Source: JBBDIP01 sp050260675 (GTDB lineage Bacteria > Bacillota > Sulfobacillia > Fermentithermobacillales > Fermentithermobacillaceae). Taken from it: a stretch of DNA of 64,000 bases. Positions 1-8,111 of the stretch are shown here, piece by piece. The translations under genes and the position numbers were made by a program. The number at the start of each line of letters is the position of its first letter. Positions within the stretch are counted from its first letter, which is position 1. The DNA is taken from assembly GCA_050260675.1 (NCBI GenBank), contig JBLNCN010000012.1, positions 15,497 through 79,496 of the forward strand. The letters run 5' to 3'. The notes below the pieces were generated by a model that was not told the DNA's origin, did not search any database, and saw only the letters and a program-made list of their open reading frames with translations.

Positions 1-843
1 ATATCGGTGAACCCCAAGGGTGGGCCTTTAGGCGTGCCTGTGGAGATCAAGAACCTCTCGTCGTTTAGAGCGGTGGTCCGCTCTCTGGGCTATGAGTTCA
101 AGCGGCAGTCCCTGGCCATCGAAAAGGGGGAGACGATCGTCCGGGAGACCCGTCACTGGGATGAGACCAAAGAGGCCACTTACTCCATGAGGACAAAGGA
201 GTCCAGCCAGGACTACCGGTACTTCCCCGAACCCGACCTCCCGGGTCTCAGTCTGACAAAGGAATTCGTCGATGAAGTGGCGCGAACAATGCCCGCGCTG
301 CCGGGGGAGATCGTGAGGAGATACGTAGAGGATCTGGGGCTCACGCCGTACGACGCGGGAGTCCTCACTCAGAGCCCTCACCTGGTCAAGTACTTCGATG
401 GGTGCATCAAGGCCGGCGCCGAACCAAAGACCTGTTCAAACTGGGTTATAGGTGACCTCTTGGGTTACCTCAAGTCGAAAGGGATACCTTATGACCGCAT
501 CCCTGTGTCGCCCGGAAACTTGGCGGGAATGCTCGCCCTGATCAAGGAAGGAACGATTAGCGGCAAGATCGGGAAAGACGTCCTTGCGAAGATGATAGAG
601 ACAGGAAAGGACGCGCCGAGCATAGTTAAAGAGGAGGGGCTCACTCAGGTATCGGATGACAGCGAGCTCACCGCAGTCGTGGAGTCGATGCTTGAGGGGA
701 ACCCTGCGGCAGTTGCCGATTATATGAGCGGAAAGCAGAACGCGTTGGGATTCCTGGTCGGCCAGGTCATGAAGGCGACCAAGGGCAGGGCCAACCCTGC
801 AAAGGTAAACGCCCTCCTGAAAGAGAAGATGCTATCTCGGTAA
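1..843 (+). CDS. gatB: Asp-tRNA(Asn)/Glu-tRNA(Gln) amidotransferase subunit B, 3' part
   Basis: This is the C-terminal part of GatB, which with GatA and GatC converts mischarged Glu-tRNA(Gln) or Asp-tRNA(Asn) to the amide form in the cytoplasm. The frame is open from base 1, so the start lies upstream of the window. The VEIKNLSSFRAV motif and the following GatB core are typical of the family. They are followed by the C-terminal helical tail/YqeY-like domain (roughly the last 130 residues, ending near GRANPAKVNALLKEKM), which contacts the tRNA. Only the N-terminal part is missing. It is probably the last gene of a gatCAB operon. murB follows after a short gap with its own ribosome binding site. 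Confidence 0.95.
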   Translation: MSVNPKGGPLGVPVEIKNLSSFRAVVRSLGYEFKRQSLAIEKGETIVRETRHWDETKEATYSMRTKESSQDYRYFPEPDLPGLSLTKEFVDEVARTMPALPGEIVRRYVEDLGLTPYDAGVLTQSPHLVKYFDGCIKAGAEPKTCSNWVIGDLLGYLKSKGIPYDRIPVSPGNLAGMLALIKEGTISGKIGKDVLAKMIETGKDAPSIVKEEGLTQVSDDSELTAVVESMLEGNPAAVADYMSGKQNALGFLVGQVMKATKGRANPAKVNALLKEKMLSR

Positions 844-879
844 GTAGGGCATAGTTTATTTTGGAAGAGGGTGCAGGGC

Positions 880-1845
880 ATGGGCTTGGGACGGGCTGCG
901 AAGGGACAGGACGATAAACTGACCTTCGTTGCCTCTGTGCTGGGCAATTCCCGCGTCCTCTACTCGGAACCCATGAGCGGGCACACCTCGTTCAAGATAG
1001 GCGGGCCGTGTGATCTTCTTGTCATGCCGGGCGATCCCTCCGACGCGGTCAAGGCCTGGGTAGCGTGCCGCGACCAGTCAGTCCCTTGCCGGGTGATAGG
1101 CAACGGCACAAATCTCCTGGTGAGAGACGGCGGAGTCCGGGGCTGCCTAATCAAGATGGCTCCCGGGGCGTCGGGGATCGAGGCCGTCGACGGCCCTTCT
1201 TTGCGGGTCGCGTCCGGGACCCTGCTCCCGGCACTGGTACAATATGCTTTGTCTCAAGGGCTCTCCGGCTTGGAGTGGGCCACCGGAATACCCGGGAGCG
1301 TCGGCGGAGCCGTCACCATGAACGCCGGCGCCTACGGAGGCGACTTTGGCTCGCTGGTACGAAGAGTCCAGGTGGGCATGCCCGACGGGCAAATCGTCTG
1401 GATGGATTCTCACGAAATCGGATTTGGATATAGGCACTCCCTTTTCACCGACAGGGACGACCTGCTTATCCTCGGCGTCGATATTACCCTTACGCCGGGA
1501 GACAGGGACGCAATCCGGGATGCAATGGTGAAGCGGGCCAAGGAGCGCGAGGCAAAGCAGCCGCTGGACATGCCTTCGGCGGGAAGCGCTTTCCGCCGCC
1601 CGCCCGGCCACTACGTTGGGGCGATGATCGAGGAGCTCGGTTTGAAGGGCGCAAGGATAGGCGGAGCCCAAGTGTCTGCTAAGCACGCCGGCTTCATCGT
1701 GAACGCCGGGAACGCGAGTTCCAAGGATGTGGAGGACCTCCTCAATCTCGTGAAGGCTAAGGTCAAGGAGCGTTTCGACGTGGACCTTGAGCCCGAGATT
1801 GTTGTCCTGGGAGAAGACGCCCCTGCGGCCGGTCAAGACACGTAG
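880..1845 (+). CDS. murB: UDP-N-acetylenolpyruvoylglucosamine reductase MurB
   Basis: MurB is the FAD enzyme that reduces UDP-GlcNAc-enolpyruvate to UDP-MurNAc with NADPH in the cytoplasmic stage of peptidoglycan synthesis. The protein shows the FAD-binding GNGTNLLVRDGG segment, the ATGIPGSVGGAV / MNAGAYG core, GYRHSLF, the PSAGSAFRRP catalytic serine region and IGGAQVS near the C terminus. At 321 residues it has the usual family length. I chose ATG 880 because a GGAAGAGG Shine-Dalgarno (863-870) sits 9 bases upstream. The GTG at 871 would leave no spacing. The next gene starts 3 bases after the stop, which suggests cotranscription. Confidence 0.96.
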   Translation: MGLGRAAKGQDDKLTFVASVLGNSRVLYSEPMSGHTSFKIGGPCDLLVMPGDPSDAVKAWVACRDQSVPCRVIGNGTNLLVRDGGVRGCLIKMAPGASGIEAVDGPSLRVASGTLLPALVQYALSQGLSGLEWATGIPGSVGGAVTMNAGAYGGDFGSLVRRVQVGMPDGQIVWMDSHEIGFGYRHSLFTDRDDLLILGVDITLTPGDRDAIRDAMVKRAKEREAKQPLDMPSAGSAFRRPPGHYVGAMIEELGLKGARIGGAQVSAKHAGFIVNAGNASSKDVEDLLNLVKAKVKERFDVDLEPEIVVLGEDAPAAGQDT

Positions 1846-1848
1846 CAG

Positions 1849-3225
1849 ATGGCCACCAGTGTCGCCAAGGTAACAGGCCTCAACCACAGAGGCGAAGGGG
1901 TAGGCAAAGCGACCTCCGGCCCCGACCAGGGGCTGGTTGTGTTTCTGCCCGGTACGGTCCCCGGCGATGTGTGCGAGTACTCCGTAGTGGAGCGAAAGAA
2001 GAACTTCATGCGGGGGCGAGTCACAAACCTCCTCGAAGCAGGGCCTGGGCGAGTCGAAGCTGCTTGTCCCGTGGCGTCGTCCTGCGGCGGGTGCACTTGG
2101 CAGCACCTCTCATACGACCTCCAACTGCAGTGGAAGAAGCGGATTGTTGAGGAAGCCCTCTCTCGCATCGCCCGCACAGAAGACTGCGAAGTGCGGGACT
2201 GCCTCCCATCCCCGCAGACTGCGGGCTACAGGAACAAGGTTGAGGTTCCCCTCGCGGTCTCAAACGGCAAGGTTGTCGCAGGGTTCTACCAGCCCTATAG
2301 CCACCGGGTTGTTCCGTCGGAAGAGTGCGTGCTCGAACACCCGGCGGCTCGCGAGGTTGTGCTCCGGATGGTGGAGGAAGTGAGGACCCACAGGTACAGC
2401 ATTTACGATGAGCGGACCGGGCGTGGACAGGTCAGGCATGTAGTGGCGCGTGTTGCTCCCGGTACGGGGGAACGGATGGCGGTGCTGGTAGTTAACGGCC
2501 GATCAATCCCGAAAGAGTCCCAGTTTGCCACCGCTGTTGCTTCGTCGCTGGACAACCTTGTCAGCGTGGTCCTGAACACCAACACCGAGCGCACCAACAT
2601 CATCCTGGGTGAAACAAGCAAAGTGCTCTACGGGAGGTACCACATCGAAGACCTCTTCGGTGATGGTCAGCCGGGCCGGCTGCGTTTCCGGATCTCCCCC
2701 TTGTCGTTCTACCAGGTGAACTCGCCGCAGGCTGCTCGGCTGTACCGGCTCGCTCTGGATGCAGCCGCGATTGACGGCGGACTTGTCTTCGACGTGTACT
2801 CCGGGATAGGCACCATCACGCTGTTCGCAGCACAGAGGGCATCTCTTGCTGTGGGCATCGAGGAAGTGGGCGACGCCGTCCGCGATGCCAGGAAGAATGC
2901 CGAGTTGAACGGCATCCAGAATGTGAAGTTCAGGGAAGGGCGGGCGGAGCGAATCCTATCCGCCAGCATTCACGACTACGGTAGGCCGGATGCCGTGATC
3001 CTGGATCCTCCGAGAGGAGGCGCCGAGGAGCCTGCGCTCAGGGCCATAGCCCGCGCGAAGCCGAGGACTATCGTCTACGTTTCCTGCAATCCTTCTACCC
3101 TGGCCAGGGACCTCATCACCCTGGGGCAGGACGGCTACCGTCCATTGTGGGTACAGCCGGTGGACATGTTCCCACAGACCCCGCATGTTGAGTGTGTGGC
3201 GTTGATGTCGAGGTTTGAAGAATAG
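1849..3225 (+). CDS. 23S rRNA (uracil-C5)-methyltransferase, RumA/RlmCD/TrmA family
   Basis: This SAM-dependent RNA methyltransferase methylates the C5 of a uridine, probably in 23S rRNA. An N-terminal TRAM domain (about residues 1-60) is followed by the iron-sulfur cysteines C73, C79 and C82 (CPVASSCGGC), with a fourth near EECVLEH. The methyltransferase domain shows the SAM motif FDVYSGIGTITL, the LDPPRGG motif and the catalytic cysteine in SCNPSTLARDL. At 458 residues the length is normal. It starts 3 bases after the murB stop and is probably cotranscribed with it. RlmC, RlmD, RlmCD and TrmA specificity cannot be separated from sequence alone, so no symbol is given. Confidence 0.92.
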   Translation: MATSVAKVTGLNHRGEGVGKATSGPDQGLVVFLPGTVPGDVCEYSVVERKKNFMRGRVTNLLEAGPGRVEAACPVASSCGGCTWQHLSYDLQLQWKKRIVEEALSRIARTEDCEVRDCLPSPQTAGYRNKVEVPLAVSNGKVVAGFYQPYSHRVVPSEECVLEHPAAREVVLRMVEEVRTHRYSIYDERTGRGQVRHVVARVAPGTGERMAVLVVNGRSIPKESQFATAVASSLDNLVSVVLNTNTERTNIILGETSKVLYGRYHIEDLFGDGQPGRLRFRISPLSFYQVNSPQAARLYRLALDAAAIDGGLVFDVYSGIGTITLFAAQRASLAVGIEEVGDAVRDARKNAELNGIQNVKFREGRAERILSASIHDYGRPDAVILDPPRGGAEEPALRAIARAKPRTIVYVSCNPSTLARDLITLGQDGYRPLWVQPVDMFPQTPHVECVALMSRFEE

Positions 3226-3666
3226 ATGGACTGAGAAAAGCTATAAACAAAGGGTTTCCAGGCATAGGGATGTTTTCCCGCGGCTGTTCTGCCTGAGACG
3301 GAATACTTGAACCCTTTATTCTTTATTGTCTGCGGGAACACCTCAATTACCTCAAAAGTGACGGGATTGAGTTGCCAGATTAGATAACGGGCTTTTTTCA
3401 TAGGATTGAGGAGACAGAATAGATGGAACAGGGAAGTATCTCTTTAACTGCCAGAAGCCTATCAAAATCTGTTTATCAAACGGTGTCAGTCGCGGGGGTG
3501 GGTGTTCGCGGCATTGTTTTAACGACCCACGGTATCGGTCGTCTGCGTCTCATCCACGGGCGAAAGCAGCTTAACCGTCCCCATGCCCATAATGCGCTTA
3601 CTCCTAAGGCAGTGAATCAATGATGGCAAAAGGGATACCTCGTCAAGGGGGTATCCGTTCTGATTT
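3226..3666. other. Intergenic stretch without a convincing gene
   Basis: About 440 bases lie between the rRNA methyltransferase and the convergent membrane-protein gene. A 66-codon open frame at 3423-3623 has no good ribosome binding site and no recognisable protein features, so I do not call it. A loose inverted repeat (AAAGGGTT near 3250, AACCCTTT near 3311) and the terminator at 3633-3656 are the only structures seen. Base composition drops here relative to the genes on the left, marking the edge of the accessory patch. Confidence 0.6.
3633..3656 (-). terminator. Intrinsic terminator of the minus-strand membrane-protein gene
   Basis: GGATACC (3633-3639) and GGTATCC (3650-3656) form a 7-bp stem with a 10-base loop. 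Read on the minus strand, the stem is followed by CTTTTGCC, a short T-rich tail. It lies 10 bases beyond the stop codon of the gene at 3667-4560. Confidence 0.6.
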
Positions 3667-4560
3667 CTAAAAAGCCTTGCCTAATTTTACTGCGAGTTCT
3701 TTTCTGGAAAGCTTTTCTCCGGGTAACTCACGAAACTTTTCTACCACTTTCGGGTCAGGAATACCTATTTCAAACAGATCCACACCTTTGTTAATATCTT
3801 TGCACAGATAGATAAAACCCCAATAGTAGTTGACGCCTGGTTTTTCCCACAAAGGGGTTACAATAATAAATGTACCCTCGTAAGAATAAACATCGTACAG
3901 CACATCTTTTCCCTTGTTTGAATTGCCCCAGGCATTATCCCAACTTTCATCATCTTTACGATTGAAGTGATTCTCGAAAACCATATATACGCCATCATAA
4001 TCAACTATGTGGTCTTCTGGTTTTGTAATATCCCATAAATATCTGTCGCCTTCTTTTTGTAGCTTGTAGAATCCTAAACCAAAAGGTGTTAGGTCAGCAT
4101 ACGTTTCATAGCTTGATATTCCTTCTTTTAACTGTATGATTTCCTGGTTTTTTGCCATATTTGCCGGGATATCTATTATCTCTTTTAATCCCCATAATGA
4201 AAAAGGGAAAAACGCGGTGAACCAAATCAACAAGGAAATGATGAATTTACACGAGAAGTTAATAATAGGGTTGCGCAATTTTGTATCCAAGACGATTTTC
4301 TTGTTTATCATAAAGCTGAAATATACTAATGGTCCAAATGTTATGATGAAACATGGGAGAAATAAGAATCCCATAGTGACAACAAGAACAGCAATATTGA
4401 TAGCTACACAAATGCCATAACCGGTTAAATAACTGCTCAAGTTAAGGCTGTTGTTTTTGTTTGATTTCTTTTGCACTATCAGCAACAAAATGGATACGCA
4501 AATCCCGATAACAATCGGCACAAAAATAAGTCTTAAAACAAAAGTATTTTGAATACCCAT
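3667..4560 (-). CDS. Unrecognised AT-rich membrane protein with C-terminal soluble domain
   Basis: I do not recognise this 297-residue protein. Three or four hydrophobic segments in the first 130 residues (about 8-28, 42-80 and 105-128) precede a soluble C-terminal part rich in aromatic and charged residues (about 140-297). That part may be a ligand-binding or extracytoplasmic domain. ATG 4560 has an AGGGAGA ribosome binding site 5 bases upstream. The codons are strikingly A/T-rich (many AAA, AAT, ATA) compared with the GC-rich genes around it, which suggests horizontal acquisition. A terminator follows its stop. It stands alone and is convergent with the rRNA methyltransferase. It could be an immunity or stress-related orphan, but no function is supported. 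Confidence 0.7.
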   Translation of the reverse strand: MGIQNTFVLRLIFVPIVIGICVSILLLIVQKKSNKNNSLNLSSYLTGYGICVAINIAVLVVTMGFLFLPCFIITFGPLVYFSFMINKKIVLDTKLRNPIINFSCKFIISLLIWFTAFFPFSLWGLKEIIDIPANMAKNQEIIQLKEGISSYETYADLTPFGLGFYKLQKEGDRYLWDITKPEDHIVDYDGVYMVFENHFNRKDDESWDNAWGNSNKGKDVLYDVYSYEGTFIIVTPLWEKPGVNYYWGFIYLCKDINKGVDLFEIGIPDPKVVEKFRELPGEKLSRKELAVKLGKAF

Positions 4561-4790
4561 GACATTCTCCCTTACGATAATACTTTATTCACCAACTTAA
4601 TCGTAATACTCACCAGTACCTGTTATAGGCAGTGAAGCCCGCGGAAGCCCCACGAGAAAACTTGCCAACTTGCTGGAAAGGTTCAGATGTTCCCACGAAC
4701 AGATGCTATAAAAAGTAGCCTACAGACATCAATTCCATCAACTCAACACATGTGGAGTGTGTGTGCTATATTTGCTCGGGGTGAGTGCAG

Positions 4791-5528
4791 GTGACAGAAC
4801 ACGACAAAGTAAGGCTCGAAACCGTGAGGTTCATGCGCGGCAAATACCGGTTGGATGAGGTCGCAGGGATGTACTACGACGTCCCTTGCGTGAGATTCCG
4901 GCAAGGAAAGAAAGCCATTGTGTCCATAAACCTGCACGATGACCGTTATGAGTTCCAAATCGTTCTCGGGAAAGCAGAAAGAGAGAAGTTTGAGGCAGTA
5001 AAGAATGAGTTCCCGCTTGAGATACAAGAGCTTTATGACCGTGAACGTACCCTGCACGATGGCAAATGGTTGCTAATCCCCGTTGCCGATCTGAAAACCC
5101 TGGAAGCCGTAAAGAAGCTGATCCTCATTAGGAAAAAGCCGAACCGTAAGCCCTTGCCAAAGGAAAACGCCGTGCACGGCAAGTGTGGACATAGATGCGA
5201 CTTGTGTGTGCATTACACCGGCATTACCGAGGAATTCAGAGAGATGCTCATTCCGCATCTGAACGCGGTCTATGGCGTATCTGATTGGGCTATGCGTTGC
5301 ACCGGTTGTGATACGCCCGATTGCCATTGTCGCCGTGATGGGAATGAGTTGTGTGAGCCATTGAAATGCCTGCGTACAGAACAGCTGAATACCTGCTTTG
5401 ATTGCGCGAGATATCCCTGTGAACAAGCGACCGTTGGATACAGGCGATTAGAGCACAAGAACATCTCTGCAGATGATATCACATGGGCGATCTTGCCCTA
5501 TGTTCCATATCAGTACGAGCGAGACTAA
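4791..5528 (+). CDS. DUF3788-like N-terminal domain fused to DUF3795-like cysteine-rich domain
   Basis: The first about 115 residues resemble DUF3788 (a fold with ...GKWLLIPV... and a lysine-rich end). The C-terminal half is a cysteine cluster of DUF3795 type: CGHRCDLC, CTGCDTPDCHC, CEPLKCLRTEQLNTC and CARYPC, a likely zinc or Fe-S binding module. GTG 4791 is chosen because GGGG (4778-4781) is 9 bases upstream; GTG 4785 is too close to it. Function is unknown in both families. The downstream gene follows after about 50 bases and may be cotranscribed. Domain names come from remembered family patterns, so they should be confirmed by profile search. Confidence 0.7.
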   Translation: MTEHDKVRLETVRFMRGKYRLDEVAGMYYDVPCVRFRQGKKAIVSINLHDDRYEFQIVLGKAEREKFEAVKNEFPLEIQELYDRERTLHDGKWLLIPVADLKTLEAVKKLILIRKKPNRKPLPKENAVHGKCGHRCDLCVHYTGITEEFREMLIPHLNAVYGVSDWAMRCTGCDTPDCHCRRDGNELCEPLKCLRTEQLNTCFDCARYPCEQATVGYRRLEHKNISADDITWAILPYVPYQYERD

Positions 5529-5577
5529 TGAATGTTCCCGCGCTCCGGTGAGGCTTCGCTTGCGGAGGTTACAAGCA

Positions 5578-6279
5578 ATGGACGTTGAGTGTGTATGGGA
5601 GCATAACGGCAATGACACGCTACTCTGGGCTGTCAATTTCCCCGGTGCTTACACACGTGGCGCAAGCAAGGAAATCGCAGTCCAGAAGATGCCGGGAGAA
5701 TTACGCTCGTATCTCTTGTGGAAGGGAGATGCAGCACCGGAGGAACTGACGGTGGAGATCGTGCAGGATGCTCCCTGCGAGCTGCAAATCAGTGATGCGG
5801 ATACTGAAGTGCTGTTTGCCCAGGAAAAGATGCCTCTGACCATGGAGGAATACACCGGATTGAAAGCTCTCGTGCTAAAGTCAGCGGCCGATTTCCTGTC
5901 GTTGTATGACGCAGTCCCGAACAAAGATAAGAGGGATGCTCCGGTCCGCAAGACCTTCTATGGGCAGGTTCCAAGAACCGCGGATGAAATGTACGAGCAC
6001 ACAAGGAATGTCAATAGATACTATTTCGGCCAAATTAAAGTAGATGCCAACAATCGGGGTACGATCTACGAATGCCGGTGCAGAGGATTTGAAGCGTTGG
6101 AATCCAAGCCGAATTTCCTCGCAAATCCTGTGATTAAGGGCAGCCATGGCGAGTACTGGACACTACGGAAGATGCTCCGCCGATTCCTCTGGCACGATAG
6201 AATCCATGCCAGAGCCATGTACCGGATGGCCACAAGGATATTCGGCACAGAGGCAGTTCCGAATGTGTTCTGCTTTTGA
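5578..6279 (+). CDS. Putative DinB-like protein with HicB-like N-terminal segment
   Basis: This 233-residue protein is not firmly recognised. The N-terminal 60 residues (AVNFPGAYTRGASKEIAVQ) look like the HicB-type antitoxin fold that usually begins with a PGC(F/Y)T.G pattern. The C-terminal about 140 residues resemble the DinB four-helix fold, with candidate metal-binding histidines in YEHTRNVN and in WHDRIHARAMYR. ATG 5578 follows GGAGG (5564-5568) at 9 bases. Upstream in-frame ATG 5473 lies inside the preceding gene and lacks a ribosome binding site. It follows the DUF3788/3795 gene in the accessory patch. A role as a metal-dependent transferase is only a guess. Confidence 0.6.
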   Translation: MDVECVWEHNGNDTLLWAVNFPGAYTRGASKEIAVQKMPGELRSYLLWKGDAAPEELTVEIVQDAPCELQISDADTEVLFAQEKMPLTMEEYTGLKALVLKSAADFLSLYDAVPNKDKRDAPVRKTFYGQVPRTADEMYEHTRNVNRYYFGQIKVDANNRGTIYECRCRGFEALESKPNFLANPVIKGSHGEYWTLRKMLRRFLWHDRIHARAMYRMATRIFGTEAVPNVFCF

Positions 6280-6384
6280 CCATTGAACCTTCTCAATCCT
6301 CGTTGACTCTGTCCTCCTAATGTCGGAAAAGGGAGAATAACGCGGAGCACGGAATGTTGGGCCGAAGAGATAGGGAGGGGCAAG

Positions 6385-6945
6385 ATGATGTCCCAGTTGG
6401 TTTTCCGAGACAGGTCAGAACTGCGTCGGTGGCTCGAAGCCAATCACGCTACCAGCCCAGGCATCTGGATGGTGTTTGGCAAGGACGCCAGAGTGGTCAC
6501 GGTGCGTGCCGATGAAGCACTTGAGGAAGCTCTGTGTTTTGGCTGGATCGACGGCCAAATCAAGAGCATTAACGACAGTACCTACGTGAAGCGGTTTACG
6601 CCGCGCCGGAAGGGAAGCAAGTGGTCTGCTCGTAACCGCAAGATCGCGGCAGAGCTGATTGCGCGAGGGCTAATGACTGAGCACGGCCTGGCCACCATTG
6701 AAAGGGCCAAGGCTGAAGGCACTTGGGATGTTCCCGGGCCCTCTCCGGTAACCGAGGACCAGATCGCGGTTCTGGTAGAGGCCCTTCACGGAGCAGAGCC
6801 CGCGTCCACGAATTACTCCAAGATGTCACCATCGGTCAGGCGAACCTACGCAGCCTTCTACCTTGACGCCAAATCCGCGGACGCTAGGGCGAGGAGACTA
6901 GAGAGGATCATCGATCGCCTTAACCAGAACCTCAAGCCCATGTAA
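6385..6945 (+). CDS. YdeI/OmpD-associated family protein
   Basis: A 186-residue cytoplasmic protein of the YdeI/OmpD-associated family, whose members have been linked to peptide/bacteriocin tolerance but whose biochemical role is not established. Family hallmarks are SPGIWMVFGK, the EALCFGWIDGQ motif, YVKRFTPRRKGSKWSARN and the C-terminal helical tail LERIIDRLNQN. Two adjacent ATGs (6385 and 6388) lie behind a GGGAGGGG ribosome binding site (6373-6380). The gene ends in the sequence of the intergenic repeat found again after the next gene. Confidence 0.85.
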   Translation: MMSQLVFRDRSELRRWLEANHATSPGIWMVFGKDARVVTVRADEALEEALCFGWIDGQIKSINDSTYVKRFTPRRKGSKWSARNRKIAAELIARGLMTEHGLATIERAKAEGTWDVPGPSPVTEDQIAVLVEALHGAEPASTNYSKMSPSVRRTYAAFYLDAKSADARARRLERIIDRLNQNLKPM

Positions 6946-6974
6946 CCACCAAGACACCGCAGCGTGAGCGCCGG
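6938..6974 (+). repeat. Intergenic repeat, copy A
   Basis: CCCATGTAACCACC, then (A)AGACACCGCA, begins at the last codons of the YdeI-like gene. It recurs almost identically at 7870-7911 after the methyltransferase gene. This copy runs into a palindrome GAGCGCCGGCGCTC (about 6966-6979). Confidence 0.6.
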
Positions 6975-7161
6975 CGCTCCGCTCTACTCTGTGACAGCAA
7001 GTCTACTGCAATCCTTCTCACGCTAGAGATATCGAGACGTTTTGAAGAAGGCGCCGTAATCATCGGATGGGGCTGTGCCTTGTCTGCGTATCGGGGATGG
7101 CCTGAAGGCGCTGAGGCCGCGAACAGAATGTGCCAGGAGGCAGGATCTTGGAGGTAGGATT

Positions 7162-7836
7162 ATGCACAAGCAAGCGTTGACCTACATAGTACGAGTGATT
7201 GCCCAACGCGCATTGGGATTGCTTCTATACCTCCTTGGCGCGTCCTGGGCGATGAGCTTTCGGTCGAAGGTATACTTCGCGCTCTACTTTGTCTCGGCCA
7301 TTATCTCCAGTGCGGTGATGTATCGCGCTAACCCCACAACACTTGCTGAACGTAGCAAGGTAGATACGAATTCCCCCAAATGGGATAAGGCGTTGCTGGG
7401 CATCTACTGGCTTTTGGCGTTCTTTTTCATTTATCTTGTCGCCGGGATCGAATCGGCTAAGGCACCGCCCGCCGGTGTCGCGTTTTGGACAGGAGTCATC
7501 CTGCAGCTCCTGTCCGTGGCAGTAGTACTGTGGTCTATGATGGTCAACACTTTTCTTGAGTCTACTGCACGCGTCCAGACTGACCGGGCACAGACTGTCT
7601 GTAAGAATGGCCCTTACCGTATCATCCGCCATCCGACTTACTCATCTATTCTGCTCTGGTGCGTATCCGTATCCATGGTCTTTGCAACACCAATCGTCAT
7701 GGCAGTTGCGGCCGTCGTTGCTCTTATCATCACGATCCGTACATATCTCGAGGATGAAATGCTGAAAGAGCAGCTTGTGGGGTACGCAGAGTATTCGCGG
7801 GAAGTGCCGTACCGGCTTGTGCCCTTCGTCTGGTAG
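7162..7836 (+). CDS. Isoprenylcysteine carboxyl methyltransferase family membrane protein
   Basis: A 224-residue integral membrane protein of the ICMT/PEMT family with about five hydrophobic segments. The C-terminal SAM-binding signature is clear: NGPYRIIRHPTYSS, then a hydrophobic stretch, then EDEMLKEQLVGYAEYSREVPYRLVPFVW. Bacterial members probably methylate small or lipid-like substrates at the membrane; the substrate here is unknown. I choose ATG 7162 because GGAGGTAGG (7150-7158) lies just upstream. The frame is open 29 codons further without a better signal. It stands alone in the accessory patch and is followed by copy B of the intergenic repeat. Confidence 0.85.
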   Translation: MHKQALTYIVRVIAQRALGLLLYLLGASWAMSFRSKVYFALYFVSAIISSAVMYRANPTTLAERSKVDTNSPKWDKALLGIYWLLAFFFIYLVAGIESAKAPPAGVAFWTGVILQLLSVAVVLWSMMVNTFLESTARVQTDRAQTVCKNGPYRIIRHPTYSSILLWCVSVSMVFATPIVMAVAAVVALIITIRTYLEDEMLKEQLVGYAEYSREVPYRLVPFVW

Positions 7837-7869
7837 CTGCTGAGGCAGCAACATTCCTGCACAGGGGAC

Positions 7870-7911
7870 CCCATGTAACCACCGAGAACACCGCAAGTGA
7901 ACGCGGTGTTC
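7870..7911 (+). repeat. Intergenic repeat, copy B
   Basis: CCCATGTAACCACC followed by GAGAACACCGCA matches the copy at 6938. The right half forms the hairpin annotated at 7886-7911. The two copies flank the isoprenylcysteine methyltransferase gene and its upstream region. Confidence 0.6.
7886..7911 (+). terminator. Hairpin downstream of the methyltransferase gene
   Basis: GAACACCGC (7886-7894) pairs perfectly with GCGGTGTTC (7903-7911) around an 8-base loop. No T-run follows, so it may be a factor-assisted terminator or simply part of the repeat. Confidence 0.45.
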
Positions 7912-7945
7912 TACTACTGCTATGTAATAGTACGCCTCACGAATA

Positions 7946-8091
7946 TTGGCCAGTCCAATCTAGGCCAAATTCCCCTTGTCAAGATCCAAGCCTTGTGCTA
8001 CCGTATTATAGATAGTGCGCACAAGTACAAAGTATATCGTTCCCTGATACGCCGTTCACCCGCTTTTGTTGGCGCACTATTCAGAGTAGTG
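7946..8091 (+). promoter_or_regulatory. Leader of the hydrogenase operon with inverted repeats
   Basis: The 200 bases before the operon contain TTGGCC (7946-7951) / GGCCAA (7963-7968), a dyad with an 11-base spacer. A 9-bp inverted repeat ATAGTGCGC (8012-8020) / GCGCACTAT (8072-8080) follows. The second arm can alternatively pair with TAGTG (8087-8091), just upstream of the GGGGG ribosome binding site at 8099-8103. The arrangement could be an operator plus an alternative-hairpin leader. No convincing -35/-10 pair was found (TATTAT at 8004-8009 lacks a spaced -35). Confidence 0.35.
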
Positions 8092-8111
8092 GGTATGTTG
8101 GGGGATTAGCC

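Noticed and set aside
1147..2106. Long minus-strand open frame antisense to murB and the rRNA methyltransferase
   Set aside because: Its codons are the complement of two well-recognised genes and the product has no family features; it is a shadow of high third-position GC.
3423..3623. 66-codon frame in the intergenic stretch after the rRNA methyltransferase
   Set aside because: No ribosome binding site, no domain and atypical composition; not supported as a gene.
7897..8109. 70-codon frame in the hydrogenase operon leader
   Set aside because: It covers the repeated elements and inverted repeats of the leader and has no start signal; better explained as regulatory sequence.
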